Positions 1 through 9,626 of a stretch of DNA of 64,000 bases are shown here, one piece after another. A program made the translations under genes and the position numbers. Source of the DNA: Streptomyces sp. CG1 (lineage in GTDB: Bacteria > Actinomycetota > Actinomycetes > Streptomycetales > Streptomycetaceae); assembly GCF_041080625.1 (NCBI RefSeq), contig NZ_CP163518.1:10161501-10225500 (forward strand), given 5' to 3'. The notes beneath the pieces were generated by a model. It had not been told where the DNA came from. It did not search any database and worked only from the letters and a program-made list of their open reading frames with translations. Every line of letters starts with the position of its first letter. Position 1 is the stretch's first letter.

Positions 1-3
1 CGG

Positions 4-22
4 TATTATGGATCCCGGATCC
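4..22 (+). promoter_or_regulatory. Promoter -10 and putative TetR operator
   Basis: A TATTAT hexamer at 4-9 is directly followed by the symmetrical sequence GGATCCCGGATCC at 10-22. The -35 region lies outside the window. A palindrome touching the -10 box, about 20 bp before the start codon of a tetR gene, is the usual arrangement for autorepression. That role is inferred from position only. Confidence 0.45.
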
Positions 23-41
23 GACGGAGGAGGGCTCAACG

Positions 42-653
42 ATGACGGCGCAGCTCGACGCAGGCCGCAGCAACCAGAAGAAGCGCACGCGGACGGCGAT
101 CGTCGAGGCCGCGCGCGAGCTCATCACCACGGGAGCCGATGTGACCATGCCGGCGATCGCCCGCACGGCCCTGGTCTCCGAGGCGACCGCCTACCGGTAC
201 TTCCCGGATCTCCCGTCCCTGATCAGCGAGGCCCTCGCCGGCAGCTGGCCGCCCCCGGCCGAGGCCCTCCGGCCGGTCGCGGACTCGCCCGACCCCGTCG
301 TACGCGTCTCCTACGCCTGTGAGTTCCTGCTGAGGGGGATACTCGCGCGGCAGGGCGCGGTGCGCGCGATGATCGCCGCCACCGTCACCCGCCCCGAGAC
401 GGCGAAGACACGCCCGGGCATCCGCTTCGGCCTCATCGACCACGCGCTGGAACCGCTGAGGGACACGCTGGGGGCAGCGGACCCGGACGCGCTCACCCAG
501 CTGGAGCGGGACCTCGCGGTGGTCGTCAGCGCGGAGGCCCTCTTCTCCCTCACCGATCTCTGCGGCCTCACTCCCGACGAGGCGGTCGCCAGCGCCGTAC
601 ACACCGCGAGGACCCTGACGGAGGCGGCGGTGCGTGCGACGGCCGGGGAGTGA
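42..653 (+). CDS. TetR/AcrR family transcriptional regulator
   Basis: This 203-residue protein has a TetR-type N-terminal helix-turn-helix at about residues 13-58: an RTAIVEAARELI helix, then VTMPAIARTALVSEATAYRYF, ending in the typical Y-R-Y-F of the recognition helix. The rest is a ligand-binding helical domain without a recognisable substrate signature. The ATG at 42 follows a strong GGAGGAGGG Shine-Dalgarno sequence with a spacing of about 7 bases. TetR proteins usually repress an adjacent gene in response to a small ligand. The likely target lies upstream of the window or is its own promoter, given the palindrome at 10-22. The ligand cannot be predicted. Confidence 0.85.
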   Translation: MTAQLDAGRSNQKKRTRTAIVEAARELITTGADVTMPAIARTALVSEATAYRYFPDLPSLISEALAGSWPPPAEALRPVADSPDPVVRVSYACEFLLRGILARQGAVRAMIAATVTRPETAKTRPGIRFGLIDHALEPLRDTLGAADPDALTQLERDLAVVVSAEALFSLTDLCGLTPDEAVASAVHTARTLTEAAVRATAGE

Positions 654-765
654 ACCCAGCGGCCGGGCAACGCGAAGGTGCGGGTGGCCGGTCCTCGTCG
701 GGGTGGTCACCGTCATGTCCGAATCTGGCCAGCACCGGGGGTGGCCGATCGCCTAGAACTGGGGC

Positions 766-2145
766 ATGACGACTTACTCGGCCGTGGTCACCACCGGCAT
801 CTACTGCCGGCCGGGCTGCGGGTCACAGCCGCTCGCGGAGAACGTGCGCACGTTCGAGCTCCCGGCGGCGGCCGAGGCGAACGGGTACCGGGCCTGTCTG
901 CGGTGCCGGCCCTGGCGGGTGGCCGGGCCGGTCGCCGCCGACGTCCCAGAACTGCTCTGCAGGGCCGTACAGTTGATCGTCGCGGGGGCGCTGGACACAG
1001 GTACCGAGGCCGCGCTCGGCGCCCGGCTCGCCGTGTCGCCCCGGCATCTACGGCGGCTGTTCACCCAGCAGCTGGGGGTGACCCCGGACCAGCTCGCGCG
1101 CTCGCGGCGCGCCCACTTCGCACGCCGCCTGCTGGACGACACCGACCTGACGGTGGCCGATGTGGCCTTCGCGTCCGGGTTCGGCAGCGTACGGCAGTTC
1201 AACCGGGACATGCGGCTGGTGTTCCGGGCCTCGCCGATGGAGCTGCGCAGCCGGCGCAGACGAGCGGACCGGCTCGTGGCGGACGGTGGGCTGGTGCTGC
1301 GGTTGCCGTTCGCGCCGCCACTGCACTGGCCGGCCCTGCTGGCGTTTCTGGCCGAGCGGGCCGTACCCGGTGTGGAGTCGGTGCGGGAGGGTGTGTACCG
1401 GCGCACGATCAGCCTGGACGGCGCGGCCGGGCTGCTGGAGGTATCCGTGGGCGGTGAGGACCATCTGTTGCTGCGCGCCCATCTGCCGTTCTGGGAAGGG
1501 CTGATCCATGTCGTCGAGCGCGTCGGGCGGATCTTCGGCGTGGACGCGGACATGGCTCCGGCCGAGGCCGCCCTGGCAGGTGATCCGCTGGTCGGTCCGC
1601 TGATCGCGGCCCGCCCGGGACTGCGGGTGCCGGGCGCCTGGGGAGCCTTCGAGATCGCCGTGGACGGCGTCCTCGGCCAGTACGCCGACCGGCCGCTGGT
1701 GCGGGAGTGGATGGCCGTCCTCGTCGAGGCCGCCGGACAGCCGGTTCCCGGACTCGGCGACGGCCTGACCCACCTCTTCCCGTCCGCCGAGACGGTGGCC
1801 GCAGCCGACCTGAAGGGTGCCGGACTCCCGTCGGAAACGGCAGACACCCTCAGGGCCTTGGCCCTCGCCGCCGCGCGCGACGACACGCTGTTCGACTGCG
1901 GATCACCGCTGGCGGACGTCATCCACGGCCTGACTGCCGTCCCTGGCGTCACGGAGGACACGGCACAGCGGATCGCGCTGCGACTCGGCTACGACGATGC
2001 CTTCCCGGCCGTGGACCGCATCGAGAGGGCGACCGGGGGCGAGGCGGGAGCCGAGGCTCGTGAGGCCGGCGCCGCTTGGCGCCCCTGGCGTGCTTTCGCC
2101 GCAACCCACTTGGCCGTGGTGGACCTCCCCGCGCTGACGGCCTGA
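766..2145 (+). CDS. Ada/AraC-AlkA fusion: DNA-3-methyladenine glycosylase with regulatory domains
   Basis: This 459-residue protein combines three parts. Residues about 1-50 are an Ada-type zinc/methyl-acceptor domain with four cysteines at 14, 18, 44 and 47 (GIYCRPGC and CLRCRP). Residues about 65-155 are an AraC-type helix-turn-helix. Residues about 175-455 are an AlkA N domain followed by a HhH-GPD glycosylase fold. The presumed catalytic Asp is residue 417 in FPAVD, and WRPWRAFAATHL is the usual C-terminal motif. It should excise alkylated bases and may sense methylation damage. The first roughly 25 residues of a normal Ada domain are absent, and an in-frame TAG at 754 blocks extension. 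That TAG lies in TAGAAC (754-759), which sits where a -10 box would give a leaderless mRNA starting at the ATG. The hairpin motif reads VPGVTEDTA instead of the usual PGIGPWTA, so activity could be altered. Confidence 0.85.
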   Translation: MTTYSAVVTTGIYCRPGCGSQPLAENVRTFELPAAAEANGYRACLRCRPWRVAGPVAADVPELLCRAVQLIVAGALDTGTEAALGARLAVSPRHLRRLFTQQLGVTPDQLARSRRAHFARRLLDDTDLTVADVAFASGFGSVRQFNRDMRLVFRASPMELRSRRRRADRLVADGGLVLRLPFAPPLHWPALLAFLAERAVPGVESVREGVYRRTISLDGAAGLLEVSVGGEDHLLLRAHLPFWEGLIHVVERVGRIFGVDADMAPAEAALAGDPLVGPLIAARPGLRVPGAWGAFEIAVDGVLGQYADRPLVREWMAVLVEAAGQPVPGLGDGLTHLFPSAETVAAADLKGAGLPSETADTLRALALAAARDDTLFDCGSPLADVIHGLTAVPGVTEDTAQRIALRLGYDDAFPAVDRIERATGGEAGAEAREAGAAWRPWRAFAATHLAVVDLPALTA

Positions 2146-2153
2146 CCAGGCGC

Positions 2154-2174
2154 CACTGCCCGACCGGGTCAGTG
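2154..2174 (+). terminator. Weak terminator-like hairpin after the glycosylase gene
   Basis: CACTG-CCCG pairs with CGGG-t-CAGTG around a 2-base loop, giving about nine pairs with one bulged T. It starts 8 bases after the stop codon. There is no T-run, which is common for Streptomyces terminators. Confidence 0.3.
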
Positions 2175-2247
2175 CCCGATCAGACCGCGGCCCGACGTCC
2201 ACCGGTCGAGCCGGACCGGAATTCACCACTACCGAAGGGAACCGAAG

Positions 2248-3102
2248 ATGGAGAACGCCCAGCGAGAACTGGCCGACGCCCTGCGTGCGTTGCACACATC
2301 CGCCGATGGGCGCGCACTGGTGCTGCCCAACGCGTGGGACGCGGCGAGCGCGGCCCTCATCGCGCAGGCGGGTGCTCGGGCGATCGCGACGACCAGCGGG
2401 GGTGTCGCCTGGACGGCAGGCCGGTCCGACGGTCATGGCCTGACCCGGGAGGAGATGGCCGAGGCCGTGCGGCGTATCGCCGGCGCGGTCGACGTGCCGG
2501 TGAGCGCCGATATCGAGGGGGGTTACGGCCCCGGCGCCGAAGAGGTCGCGGCCACCGTCCGCGCGGTGATCGCGGCCGGCGCGGTCGGTGTCAATCTCGA
2601 GGACTCGCTCGCACCGGGCGGGCCGCTGTACGACGTGCCCGCTCAGGCCGTACGACTGAGCGCGGCCCGTTCCGCGGCCGAGGAGGCGGGGCTGCCCGGC
2701 CTGTGGATCAACGCGCGCGCGGACGTGTTCCTGTTCGGCATCGGCGCTCCGGAGGACCGCGTGGAGAACGTGCTGTCCCGGGCGGCGGCATACGCCGACG
2801 CGGGCGCCGACAGCCTGTTCGTGCCCGGGCTCGTGGACGTGGACACGGTGGCCGAACTGGTGCGCCGCAGCCCCCTGCCGGTCAACGTGATGACGGGCCC
2901 GGGCGCGCCGCCGGTCAAGGCCTTCGAAGCGGTCGGCGTCCGCCGCGTCAGCGTGGGCACCGCGCTCGCCCAGACCGCGTACGGGACCGTCCAGCGCGCG
3001 GCCGCCGAGTTGCTGGGCTCGGGCACCTACGACGCGATGGCGGGCGCGGCGGACTTCGGCACCGTCAACAGCGCGGTCACCGCCAGGCACACGACACGGT
3101 GA
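2248..3102 (+). CDS. Isocitrate lyase / PEP mutase superfamily protein
   Basis: This 284-residue single-domain TIM-barrel protein belongs to the PEP-mutase/isocitrate-lyase group. Visible motifs are LVLPNAWDAASA near residue 25, SADIEGGYG near 90 (the metal-binding acid region) and GVNLEDS near 115. Members cleave or form C-C or P-C bonds alpha to a carboxylate; examples are oxaloacetate hydrolase, methylisocitrate lyase and phosphonopyruvate enzymes. The KKCGH active-site motif of true isocitrate lyase is missing, so this is a short family member of unknown substrate, often annotated as carboxyvinyl-carboxyphosphonate phosphorylmutase-like. No phosphonate genes flank it. The ATG follows a GAAGGGA Shine-Dalgarno-like stretch. 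Confidence 0.8.
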   Translation: MENAQRELADALRALHTSADGRALVLPNAWDAASAALIAQAGARAIATTSGGVAWTAGRSDGHGLTREEMAEAVRRIAGAVDVPVSADIEGGYGPGAEEVAATVRAVIAAGAVGVNLEDSLAPGGPLYDVPAQAVRLSAARSAAEEAGLPGLWINARADVFLFGIGAPEDRVENVLSRAAAYADAGADSLFVPGLVDVDTVAELVRRSPLPVNVMTGPGAPPVKAFEAVGVRRVSVGTALAQTAYGTVQRAAAELLGSGTYDAMAGAADFGTVNSAVTARHTTR

Positions 3103-3480
3103 TTCCTCGTCGGGAGACTCGCTGACGCGGTTACTCCGGTCGGCGTAATGGTGTGTTACTCACTTTCGGGTGAACGCATCCGGGCCGGCGGGGTGGCGCA
3201 GGCCGGTGAGTGATTGCCTCGGGCGTGTGTTGTGCGGGCGCATATGCCCGAGGCTGCGTCAATCTTCAGCATTCAGGACATAAATGGTCATTGCATGCGA
3301 GAGTCATGGATTGCTGCTGTATCCGTAATGCCATGCGCGTTTCCCGTACATAGCCGGGCGAAGGTTGCAGGGTGTGCGTATGCGGCCGACCGGTCGCCGA
3401 CTCGCACAACGCACCCTTGCCGGCGCGCGGCCGACATGTCGCGCCGGCCCGGGTGTGCGCATCCTCAGAAGGGGGACTTC
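3103..3480. other. 378-bp intergenic region with a low-GC pocket and two hairpins
   Basis: No gene is supported here. An in-frame upstream extension of the next gene from 3214 is open, but its amino-acid and codon composition is non-coding in character. The stretch about 3258-3330 is clearly AT-richer than its surroundings and probably carries the promoter of the secreted protein gene. Two perfect 9-bp inverted repeats flank this pocket: 3216-3224/3246-3254 and 3419-3427/3440-3448. The second would form a 5'-leader hairpin about 33 bases before the GTG start. Confidence 0.5.
3216..3254 (+). terminator. 9-bp stem terminator-like inverted repeat
   Basis: GCCTCGGGC at 3216-3224 is the exact reverse complement of GCCCGAGGC at 3246-3254, with a 21-base loop. 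It lies about 110 bases after the PEP-mutase-family gene and just before the low-GC region. It is compatible with termination of that transcript, but the long loop makes this uncertain. Confidence 0.35.
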
Positions 3481-4047
3481 GTGTCCGTTTCTTCTTCCGT
3501 CCGTCGTCTGACCGCCGTCGCCGCCGTGGCCGCCGCCACGGTGGGTGCCGTGGCTCCTTCGGCCATGGCTGCCGGCCGGGCGCCGGCCCGTCCGCACGCG
3601 GTGGTGTACATCAGCGGCGTGCAGCACAAGTGGCAGGGCCGGGACGACCGTTCCAACCGCTCGCTGAACAAGCAGTGGGTGGCCATCACGAACAGCTCGC
3701 GCCGGGCGATGAACCTGGACAGCTGGAAGCTGTCCGACCAGGACGGCCACACCTACACCTTCCGCCACGTGCGGCTCGCGGGCCGGGCCACCGTACGCGT
3801 CCACACCGGTGTCGGCCGGAACACCGCGACCGACCTCTACCAGGACCGCCGCACGCGCGTGTGGGACGTCAACGCCGACAGCGCGACCCTGCGTGACGCC
3901 CACGGCCGGATCATCGACGCCGTCTCCTGGGGCCGCCGTACTGCGAAGCCCGTCCGCCGTGATGGCGCCGGTCTGCAGCAGGGCGGTGTGCACCACCAGG
4001 GCGGAGCCGGCCACCACGACGACCACGCCCGCGGCCACCGTCGCTGA
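3481..4047 (+). CDS. Small secreted protein with lamin-tail (LTD)-like domain
   Basis: The 188-residue product starts at a GTG preceded by AGAAGGGGG at a good distance. Residues 1-31 form a Sec-type signal peptide: basic VRR, an alanine/valine-rich core, and AMA-AG as the probable cleavage site. The mature part contains a beta-rich module at about residues 40-155 with KQWVAITNSS, MNLDSWKLSDQDGHTYTF and DAVSWG. This pattern is typical of the lamin-tail domain found in many Streptomyces extracellular proteins. The C-terminal 30 residues are rich in His, Gly and Asp and are probably disordered or metal-binding. The exact role is unknown; cell-surface or extracellular binding is inferred. It is monocistronic, with a hairpin terminator after it. 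Confidence 0.75.
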   Translation: MSVSSSVRRLTAVAAVAAATVGAVAPSAMAAGRAPARPHAVVYISGVQHKWQGRDDRSNRSLNKQWVAITNSSRRAMNLDSWKLSDQDGHTYTFRHVRLAGRATVRVHTGVGRNTATDLYQDRRTRVWDVNADSATLRDAHGRIIDAVSWGRRTAKPVRRDGAGLQQGGVHHQGGAGHHDDHARGHRR

Positions 4048-4072
4048 CCCGCTGAGGCGCTGAACCGACCAC

Positions 4073-4114
4073 TGGGTGCCCATCCCGCCGACCGAGCGCG
4101 GGACTGGGCACCCA
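4073..4114 (+). terminator. Rho-independent-type hairpin after the secreted protein gene
   Basis: TGGGTGCCCA at 4073-4082 pairs perfectly with TGGGCACCCA at 4105-4114 (10 bp). The 22-base loop contains a smaller CCCGC/GCGGG stem. It lies 25 bases after the stop codon. No U-tract follows, as is common in high-GC actinomycetes. Confidence 0.55.
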
Positions 4115-4273
4115 TCCCTGTATCTGCGCGAGCCCCCATGCTCACACCCGCCCTCCCCACCCTGTGCGGTGGGCGTAACCCCTGGTGATCAGGTGTGGAG
4201 ACACCGGCGTAATGCGGGGTTCGTACGGTCACGGAGGGTGGGATCAGGTCGAGCACGGAAAGAGGAGGCGCCT

Positions 4274-7200
4274 GTGGCCGCGCCGGGCTCGCGGAGCGAG
4301 GACATGACGACGGTGCGGACCGTCTGCTCGTACTGCGGGGTGGGCTGCGGCATGGTCCTCGACATCGGCAGGGGGCCGGACGGGCGGCGTACGGTCCTGA
4401 AGGCGTCGGGGGACAAGGAGCACCCGGCCAACTTCGGCCGGCTGTGCACCAAGGGCGCGGCCACCGCGGACATGCTCGCAGCGCCCGGCCGGCTGACCAC
4501 CGCCCTTGTGCGGCCTGACCGTGGAGAGGAGCCCCGGCCGTCGCCGCTGGCCGACGCCGTCGCCGAGACCGGGCGGCGCCTGCGCGCGATCGTGGACGAG
4601 CACGGGCCGGACGCGGTCGCCCTCTACGTCTCCGGGCAGATGAGCCTGGAGGCGCAGTACCTGGCGAACAAGCTGGCCAAGGGCTTCATCCGGACCAATC
4701 AGATCGAGTCGAACTCCCGGCTGTGCATGGCGAGCGCCGGCACCGGCTACAAGCTGTCGCTGGGCGCGGACGGGCCGCCCGGCTCGTACCAGGACTTCGA
4801 CAAGGCAGACGTCTTCTTCGTCATCGGCTCCAACATGGCCGACTGCCACCCCATCCTCTTCCTGCGGATGATGGACCGGGTGAAGTCGGCGGGCGCCCGG
4901 CTGATCGTCGTGGACCCGCGGCGCACCGCCACCGCTGCGAAGGCCGATCTGTTTCTGCAGATCAAGCCGGGTACGGATCTTGCGCTGCTCAACGGGCTGC
5001 TGCACCTGCTGCACGCGAACGGCCACACCGACCCCGACTTCATCGCCGCGCACACCGAGGGCTGGGAGGCGATGCCCGCCTTCCTCGCCGACTACCCGCC
5101 CGCCACCGTCGCGGAGATCACCGGCATCCCGGAGGGCGACATCCGGGAGGCCGCGCGGCTGATCGGCGAGGCGGGGGAGTGGACCAGCTGCTGGACGATG
5201 GGCCTGAACCAGTCCACACACGGCACCTGGAACACCAACGCGCTGGTCAATCTCCATCTCGCCACCGGCGCGATATGCCGGCCGGGCAGCGGGCCCTTCT
5301 CCCTCACCGGTCAGCCCAACGCCATGGGCGGCCGGGAGATGGGCTACATGGGGCCCGGACTGCCCGGGCAGCGGTCCGTGCTCGTGGAAGCCGACCGGGC
5401 CTTCGTCGAGGAGCTGTGGGAGCTGGAGCCGGGTGCCCTGCGCGCCGACGGCGTCGGCAAAGGCACGGTCGAGATGTTCCGGAAGATGGCCGACGGGCAC
5501 ATCAAGGCGTGCTGGATCATCTGCACCAACCCCGTCGCCTCCGTCGCCAACCGCAAGACGGTCATCGAGGGTCTGGAGGCCGCCGAGTTCGTCGTCACGC
5601 AGGACGTGTTCGCCGAGACGGAGACCAACGCGTACGCCGATGTCGTTCTGCCCGGCGCGCTGTGGACCGAGACCGAGGGCGTCCTCGTCAACAGCGAACG
5701 CAATCTCACCCTGGCCCGGCCCGCGGCCGATCCGCCCGGCGAGGCGACGGCGGACTGGCGGATCATCGCCGCCGTGGCCCGTGAGATGGGGTACGAGAAG
5801 GGGTTCGCGTACGACAGCGCCGAGGAGATCTTCGAGGAGATCAAGCGCGCCTGGAACCCGGCCACCGGCTGGGACCTGCGCGGTGTGAGCTACGAGCGGC
5901 TGCGCGGCACGCCGGTGCAGTGGCCGGCGGCGGCCGCGGACGGGGCCGACCGCAATCCGGTCCGGTACGTCGGCGAGGACGGCTCGCCCACCTTCCCGAC
6001 CCCGAGCGGCCGCGCCGTCTTCTACGCCCGCCCGCACATCCCCGCGGCGGAGATGCCCGACGACGACTATCCGTACGTCCTCAACACCGGCCGGCTCCAG
6101 CACCAGTGGCACACGCTGACCAAGACGGCCAAGGTGGCCAAGCTGAACAAGCTCAACCCCGGTCCCTTCGTGGAGGTGCACCCGCAGGACGCGGCCGAAC
6201 TGGGCCTCGCCGAGGGGGAGTCGGTGGAGGTCGCCTCACGCCGCGGGCGGGCCGTGCTGCCCGCGGTCGTCACCGACCGGGTGCGGCCGGGATGCTGTTT
6301 CGCGCCGTTCCACTGGAACGACCTGTTCGGCGAGTACCTGAGCGTCAACGCGGTGACCAGCGACGCCGTCGACCCGCTGTCGTTCCAGCCCGAGTTCAAG
6401 GTGTGCGCGGTCTCGCTGACCAAGGTGGCCACCCCGGTGACGGTCCGGACCCCGTCCCCGGTGAGCACCCCGGCCGATGCCGAGGCTTCCACCGAGGTCA
6501 CTCCGCCCTCCGCCCTCCCCGCTCTCGCCCCGTTCGGGCTGGACCCCGCCCCACCGCCGGTCCTGGCCGCACACGAGCGCCGGTATCTGACCGCATTCCT
6601 CGCCGGCATCCCGTACGGCGCCCCGGGCGTACCGGTGCTGCCGCCGGACGCCCCGTTCAGCCCGGAGCACGCCCTGTGGGTCAACGGCGTACTGGCCGGG
6701 ATGTACTCCAGGTCCGAGGAGACGCAGCCCACCGCGCCCGGCGCAGGCGGCTCCCCGCTGCCGTCCGCCCCGCCCGCGGACGCTGCCCGCCGTCAGGTCG
6801 TGATCCTCTGGGCGTCGCAGACCGGGAACGCGGAGGAGTTCGCGACCGCGGCGGCCGAGCGGATCACCGCGGACGGCCATCGGGCCTCCCTCCTGGCCAT
6901 GGAGGAGGCGGACCTCGCGGCGCTGCCGTCCGAGTCCGACCTGCTGCTGATCACGAGCACTTTCGGCGACGGCGACGCCCCGGACAACGGCGCCGGATTC
7001 TGGGACGCCCTGGCCTCGCCCGGAGCCCCACGGCTCAAGGGCAGGCGCTACGCCGTCCTGGCCTTCGGTGACTCCTCCTACGACGACTTCTGCGGCCATG
7101 GCCGCCGTCTCGACCTGCGTATGGAAGAGCTGGACGCGATACGGCTGGCTCCGCGCACCGACTGTGAACCGGACTACGAGACCGCGGCCGGGGCCTGGCT

Positions 7201-8422
7201 CGACCACGTGCTCACCGCGTTGAAGGGCACCGAGCAGCCGGCCGCCGCCTCTGCCCCGGACGCCCCGGCCCCCGCATCCCCGGCGGCCACCCGGCCGAGC
7301 CGTCCGGCCCCCGCCACCGCCCGCCTCACCGGCAATCGCCTGCTGAGCCTGCCCGGCGCCGGCAAGGAGGTCCGGCGCTTCACCTTCGACGCCCGGGACA
7401 GCGACACCCCGCTGGTCTACGAGGCCGGCGACGCCCTGGCCGTACACCCGGTGAACCGGCCGGAACTCGTGACCGAGTGGCTGGCCGTGACCGGCCTGGA
7501 CGCGGACGCGGCCGTCGAGGTCAAGAACGCCGGGCAGGTGCCGTTCGCCGAGGCCTTGCTGCGTCACCTGGACATCACCCGGGTCACGCCCGACCTGCTG
7601 CGCTTCGCCGCCGACCGCGCCCGCGGCCCGCGCGAGCTGCGCAAGCTCCTGCGGCCGGACAACAAGGGCGAGCTGGCGCGGTGGTCCTGGGGCCGCCAGG
7701 CCGTCGACGTGGTCGCCGAGTTCGGCATCCGGGCCGGGGCACAGGAGTGGGCCGAGCTGCTGGGGCGTCTGCAGCCGCGCCTGTACTCCATATGCTCCAG
7801 CCCGCTGACCGACCCCCACCTGGTGTCGCTTACGGTCTCCGTCGTCCGGTACGAGAACCTGGCCGGCCGGCCCCGCCACGGCGTGTGCTCCCCGTTCCTC
7901 GCCGACGCCGGGCCCGGCACCCCGGTGCCGGTCCGCGTCCAGCGGGCGCCGCACTTCCGCCCGCCCGCCGATCCCGCCACACCGGCGGTGATGGTGGGCC
8001 CCGGGACCGGCATCGCGCCCTTCATCGGCTTCCTGGAGGAACGCCGGGCCCGCGGCCACCGGGCCCCCAACTGGCTGTTCTTCGGCGAACAGCACCGCGC
8101 GACCGACTTCTACTACGAGGAAGAGCTGACCGCGTTCCTCGCCGAGGGCACGCTCACCCGCCTGGACACCGCCTTCTCCCGCGACCAGCGCGCCAAGGTC
8201 TACGTCCAGGACCGGATGCGCGAACACGGTCCCCTGCTGTGGTCCTGGCTCCGCGACGGCGCCCACTTCTACGTCTGCGGCGACGCCTCCCGCATGGCCA
8301 AGGACGTCGACCAGGCCCTGCGGGAGATCGCCACCGTGCACGGCGGCCTGGACGAGGCCGAGGCGGCGGCCTACGTCAAGCAGCTGGCCGCCGACAAGCG
8401 CTACGTGCGCGACGTGTACTGA
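4274..8422 (+). CDS. Nitrate reductase-flavoprotein fusion (assimilatory-type molybdoenzyme with CysJ-like reductase domain)
   Basis: This 1382-residue fusion starts at GTG 4274, with AGAGGAGG five bases upstream; ATG 4304 is an alternative. Residues 18-58 hold a 4Fe-4S site (C18, C21, C25, C58). Residues about 60-600 form a bis-MGD molybdopterin oxidoreductase, with C151 in SRLCMAS as the likely Mo ligand as in NasA/NarB. Residues about 600-720 are the dinucleotide-binding domain. After a proline/alanine-rich linker come a flavodoxin domain (about 840-985; SQTGNAEE around residue 850), a CPR/CysJ-type FAD domain (RLYSICSS near 1170) and an NADPH domain (GPGTGIAPF near 1243), ending in the family-typical DVY. 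Electrons should flow NADPH-FAD-FMN-4Fe4S-Mo, so no separate reductase is needed for assimilatory nitrate reduction. It is cytoplasmic (no Tat signal). The substrate is inferred from the family; no transporter or nitrite reductase gene is adjacent. Confidence 0.85.
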   Translation: MAAPGSRSEDMTTVRTVCSYCGVGCGMVLDIGRGPDGRRTVLKASGDKEHPANFGRLCTKGAATADMLAAPGRLTTALVRPDRGEEPRPSPLADAVAETGRRLRAIVDEHGPDAVALYVSGQMSLEAQYLANKLAKGFIRTNQIESNSRLCMASAGTGYKLSLGADGPPGSYQDFDKADVFFVIGSNMADCHPILFLRMMDRVKSAGARLIVVDPRRTATAAKADLFLQIKPGTDLALLNGLLHLLHANGHTDPDFIAAHTEGWEAMPAFLADYPPATVAEITGIPEGDIREAARLIGEAGEWTSCWTMGLNQSTHGTWNTNALVNLHLATGAICRPGSGPFSLTGQPNAMGGREMGYMGPGLPGQRSVLVEADRAFVEELWELEPGALRADGVGKGTVEMFRKMADGHIKACWIICTNPVASVANRKTVIEGLEAAEFVVTQDVFAETETNAYADVVLPGALWTETEGVLVNSERNLTLARPAADPPGEATADWRIIAAVAREMGYEKGFAYDSAEEIFEEIKRAWNPATGWDLRGVSYERLRGTPVQWPAAAADGADRNPVRYVGEDGSPTFPTPSGRAVFYARPHIPAAEMPDDDYPYVLNTGRLQHQWHTLTKTAKVAKLNKLNPGPFVEVHPQDAAELGLAEGESVEVASRRGRAVLPAVVTDRVRPGCCFAPFHWNDLFGEYLSVNAVTSDAVDPLSFQPEFKVCAVSLTKVATPVTVRTPSPVSTPADAEASTEVTPPSALPALAPFGLDPAPPPVLAAHERRYLTAFLAGIPYGAPGVPVLPPDAPFSPEHALWVNGVLAGMYSRSEETQPTAPGAGGSPLPSAPPADAARRQVVILWASQTGNAEEFATAAAERITADGHRASLLAMEEADLAALPSESDLLLITSTFGDGDAPDNGAGFWDALASPGAPRLKGRRYAVLAFGDSSYDDFCGHGRRLDLRMEELDAIRLAPRTDCEPDYETAAGAWLDHVLTALKGTEQPAAASAPDAPAPASPAATRPSRPAPATARLTGNRLLSLPGAGKEVRRFTFDARDSDTPLVYEAGDALAVHPVNRPELVTEWLAVTGLDADAAVEVKNAGQVPFAEALLRHLDITRVTPDLLRFAADRARGPRELRKLLRPDNKGELARWSWGRQAVDVVAEFGIRAGAQEWAELLGRLQPRLYSICSSPLTDPHLVSLTVSVVRYENLAGRPRHGVCSPFLADAGPGTPVPVRVQRAPHFRPPADPATPAVMVGPGTGIAPFIGFLEERRARGHRAPNWLFFGEQHRATDFYYEEELTAFLAEGTLTRLDTAFSRDQRAKVYVQDRMREHGPLLWSWLRDGAHFYVCGDASRMAKDVDQALREIATVHGGLDEAEAAAYVKQLAADKRYVRDVY

Positions 8423-8530
8423 CATTCGTGCGGCACCCCGATACCCGCCTCCGGGACGCGGGGGACTAACGTCTTCCCGTTGTGGATCCGACCGGGTTCT
8501 TCCGTGTCGAGCCGAAGGAGGACGATCTGC

Positions 8531-9559
8531 ATGGAAGGTCGCGCGATGACCGAACTGTCGGCCGGCCAGCTCCCGGAGCTGACCACAGGACGCCTGCTGA
8601 CCACGTGGCACCTGGACGTTCCCGCGCTGCTGCTGGTCATCGCCCTGGGCGTGCTCTACGGCTGGGGCGTCGCGCGGCTGCGTCGTCGGGGCGAGCCGTG
8701 GCCGGCCGCTCGTGTCGTGGCGTTCGCGCTGCTCGGCCTGGGCGGGCTGGTGGTGGCCACGATGTCCGCCCTGGCCGTCTACGACCATGTGCTGTTCTGG
8801 CCGGCCGCCGTGCAGAACATCCTCCTCGACCTCGTCACACCCCTGGGCCTGGCCCTCGGCGACCCGCTGCGGCTCGCCGTCGAGGCACTGCCGGAGAACG
8901 CCGCAGGCCGGGTGCGCCGGGCCATGAACGGGCGGCTGGTGCGGGTGCTGACCTTCCCCCTGGTCAGTACGGCGCTGGTGCTCGCCACCGAGCTGACGGT
9001 GTACTTCACGCCATACTTCGCCACCGCCCTGCGCGTGGGCTGGCTGCACGAGTTGATGTATCTGCACCTGCTCGTGGCCGGCTGCCTGTTCGTCGTGCCG
9101 ATGCTGACCCACGAGGAAGCGCTGCCCCGCTGGTGCACCCACCCGGTGCGGGCGGCGCTGGTCTTCCTGGACGGCATCGTCGACGCGGTCCCGGGTGTCA
9201 TCGTCATGACCCACGGCACGCTGATCGCCGGTGCCTGGTATCTGCACCACGCCCCGAGCTGGTCCCGTGACGTCCAGCACGACCAGCAGATCGGCGGCGG
9301 GGCGATGCTCAGCATCGCCGAACTGGTCGCGTTGCCCTTCCTGCTGGCTCTCCTGTTCCAGTGGGCGCGCGCGGAGCGGATCCAGAACGCGGCCCTCGAC
9401 CGCCGCCTCGACGCGGAACTCGCCGCCGTCGCCCCGCCCGTCCCGGAACCCGGTCAGGCCCCTTCGGACGCCCCTGCTGCCGAGCGGGTACGGCCCTGGT
9501 GGGAGACCGAGCAGAACGAGGTGGCCGCCAGGATCCGGGGCCAGCACCGGGACAAGTGA
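8531..9559 (+). CDS. CtaG-family cytochrome c oxidase assembly membrane protein
   Basis: The ATG at 8531 follows AAGGAGG with a spacing of about 9 bases; a second ATG at 8546 is possible. The 342-residue protein has about seven hydrophobic segments, spaced as in the CtaG/caa3 assembly family. Conserved charged and His-containing loops are visible (VYDHVLFWPAAVQNILLD near residue 75, ELMYLHLLVAG near 175, and MTHGTLIAGAWY). The C-terminal 60 residues are hydrophilic, charged and cytoplasmic. Family members support copper-oxidase or terminal oxidase maturation. In Streptomyces many copies exist next to copper or regulatory genes, and here no oxidase subunit is linked, so the partner is unknown. 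Confidence 0.8.
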   Translation: MEGRAMTELSAGQLPELTTGRLLTTWHLDVPALLLVIALGVLYGWGVARLRRRGEPWPAARVVAFALLGLGGLVVATMSALAVYDHVLFWPAAVQNILLDLVTPLGLALGDPLRLAVEALPENAAGRVRRAMNGRLVRVLTFPLVSTALVLATELTVYFTPYFATALRVGWLHELMYLHLLVAGCLFVVPMLTHEEALPRWCTHPVRAALVFLDGIVDAVPGVIVMTHGTLIAGAWYLHHAPSWSRDVQHDQQIGGGAMLSIAELVALPFLLALLFQWARAERIQNAALDRRLDAELAAVAPPVPEPGQAPSDAPAAERVRPWWETEQNEVAARIRGQHRDK

Positions 9560-9577
9560 CCGGCAAACCCTGCTCCC

Positions 9578-9611
9578 GCCCGGTCCGGGACGAGTCGTAC
9601 CCTGACCGGGC
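9578..9611 (+). promoter_or_regulatory. Inverted repeat and -10-like element before the response regulator
   Basis: GCCCGGTC at 9578-9585 is the exact reverse complement of GACCGGGC at 9604-9611. A TACCCT hexamer at 9598-9603 resembles a Streptomyces -10 box. The pair may be a promoter with an operator for the downstream two-component operon. No clear -35 was found. Confidence 0.3.
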
Positions 9612-9626
9612 GATGAGGGAGGGTGG

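Noticed and set aside
36..716. Long minus-strand open frame opposite the first tetR gene
   Set aside because: It mirrors the plus-strand gene, is rich in Arg/Gly/Pro, lacks any domain, and arises from the high GC of the true gene.
3214..3480. In-frame extension of the secreted protein gene to an upstream ATG at 3241 or beyond
   Set aside because: The extension crosses a low-GC promoter-like region with non-coding codon use, and the GTG at 3481 has a good ribosome binding site followed by a clean signal peptide.
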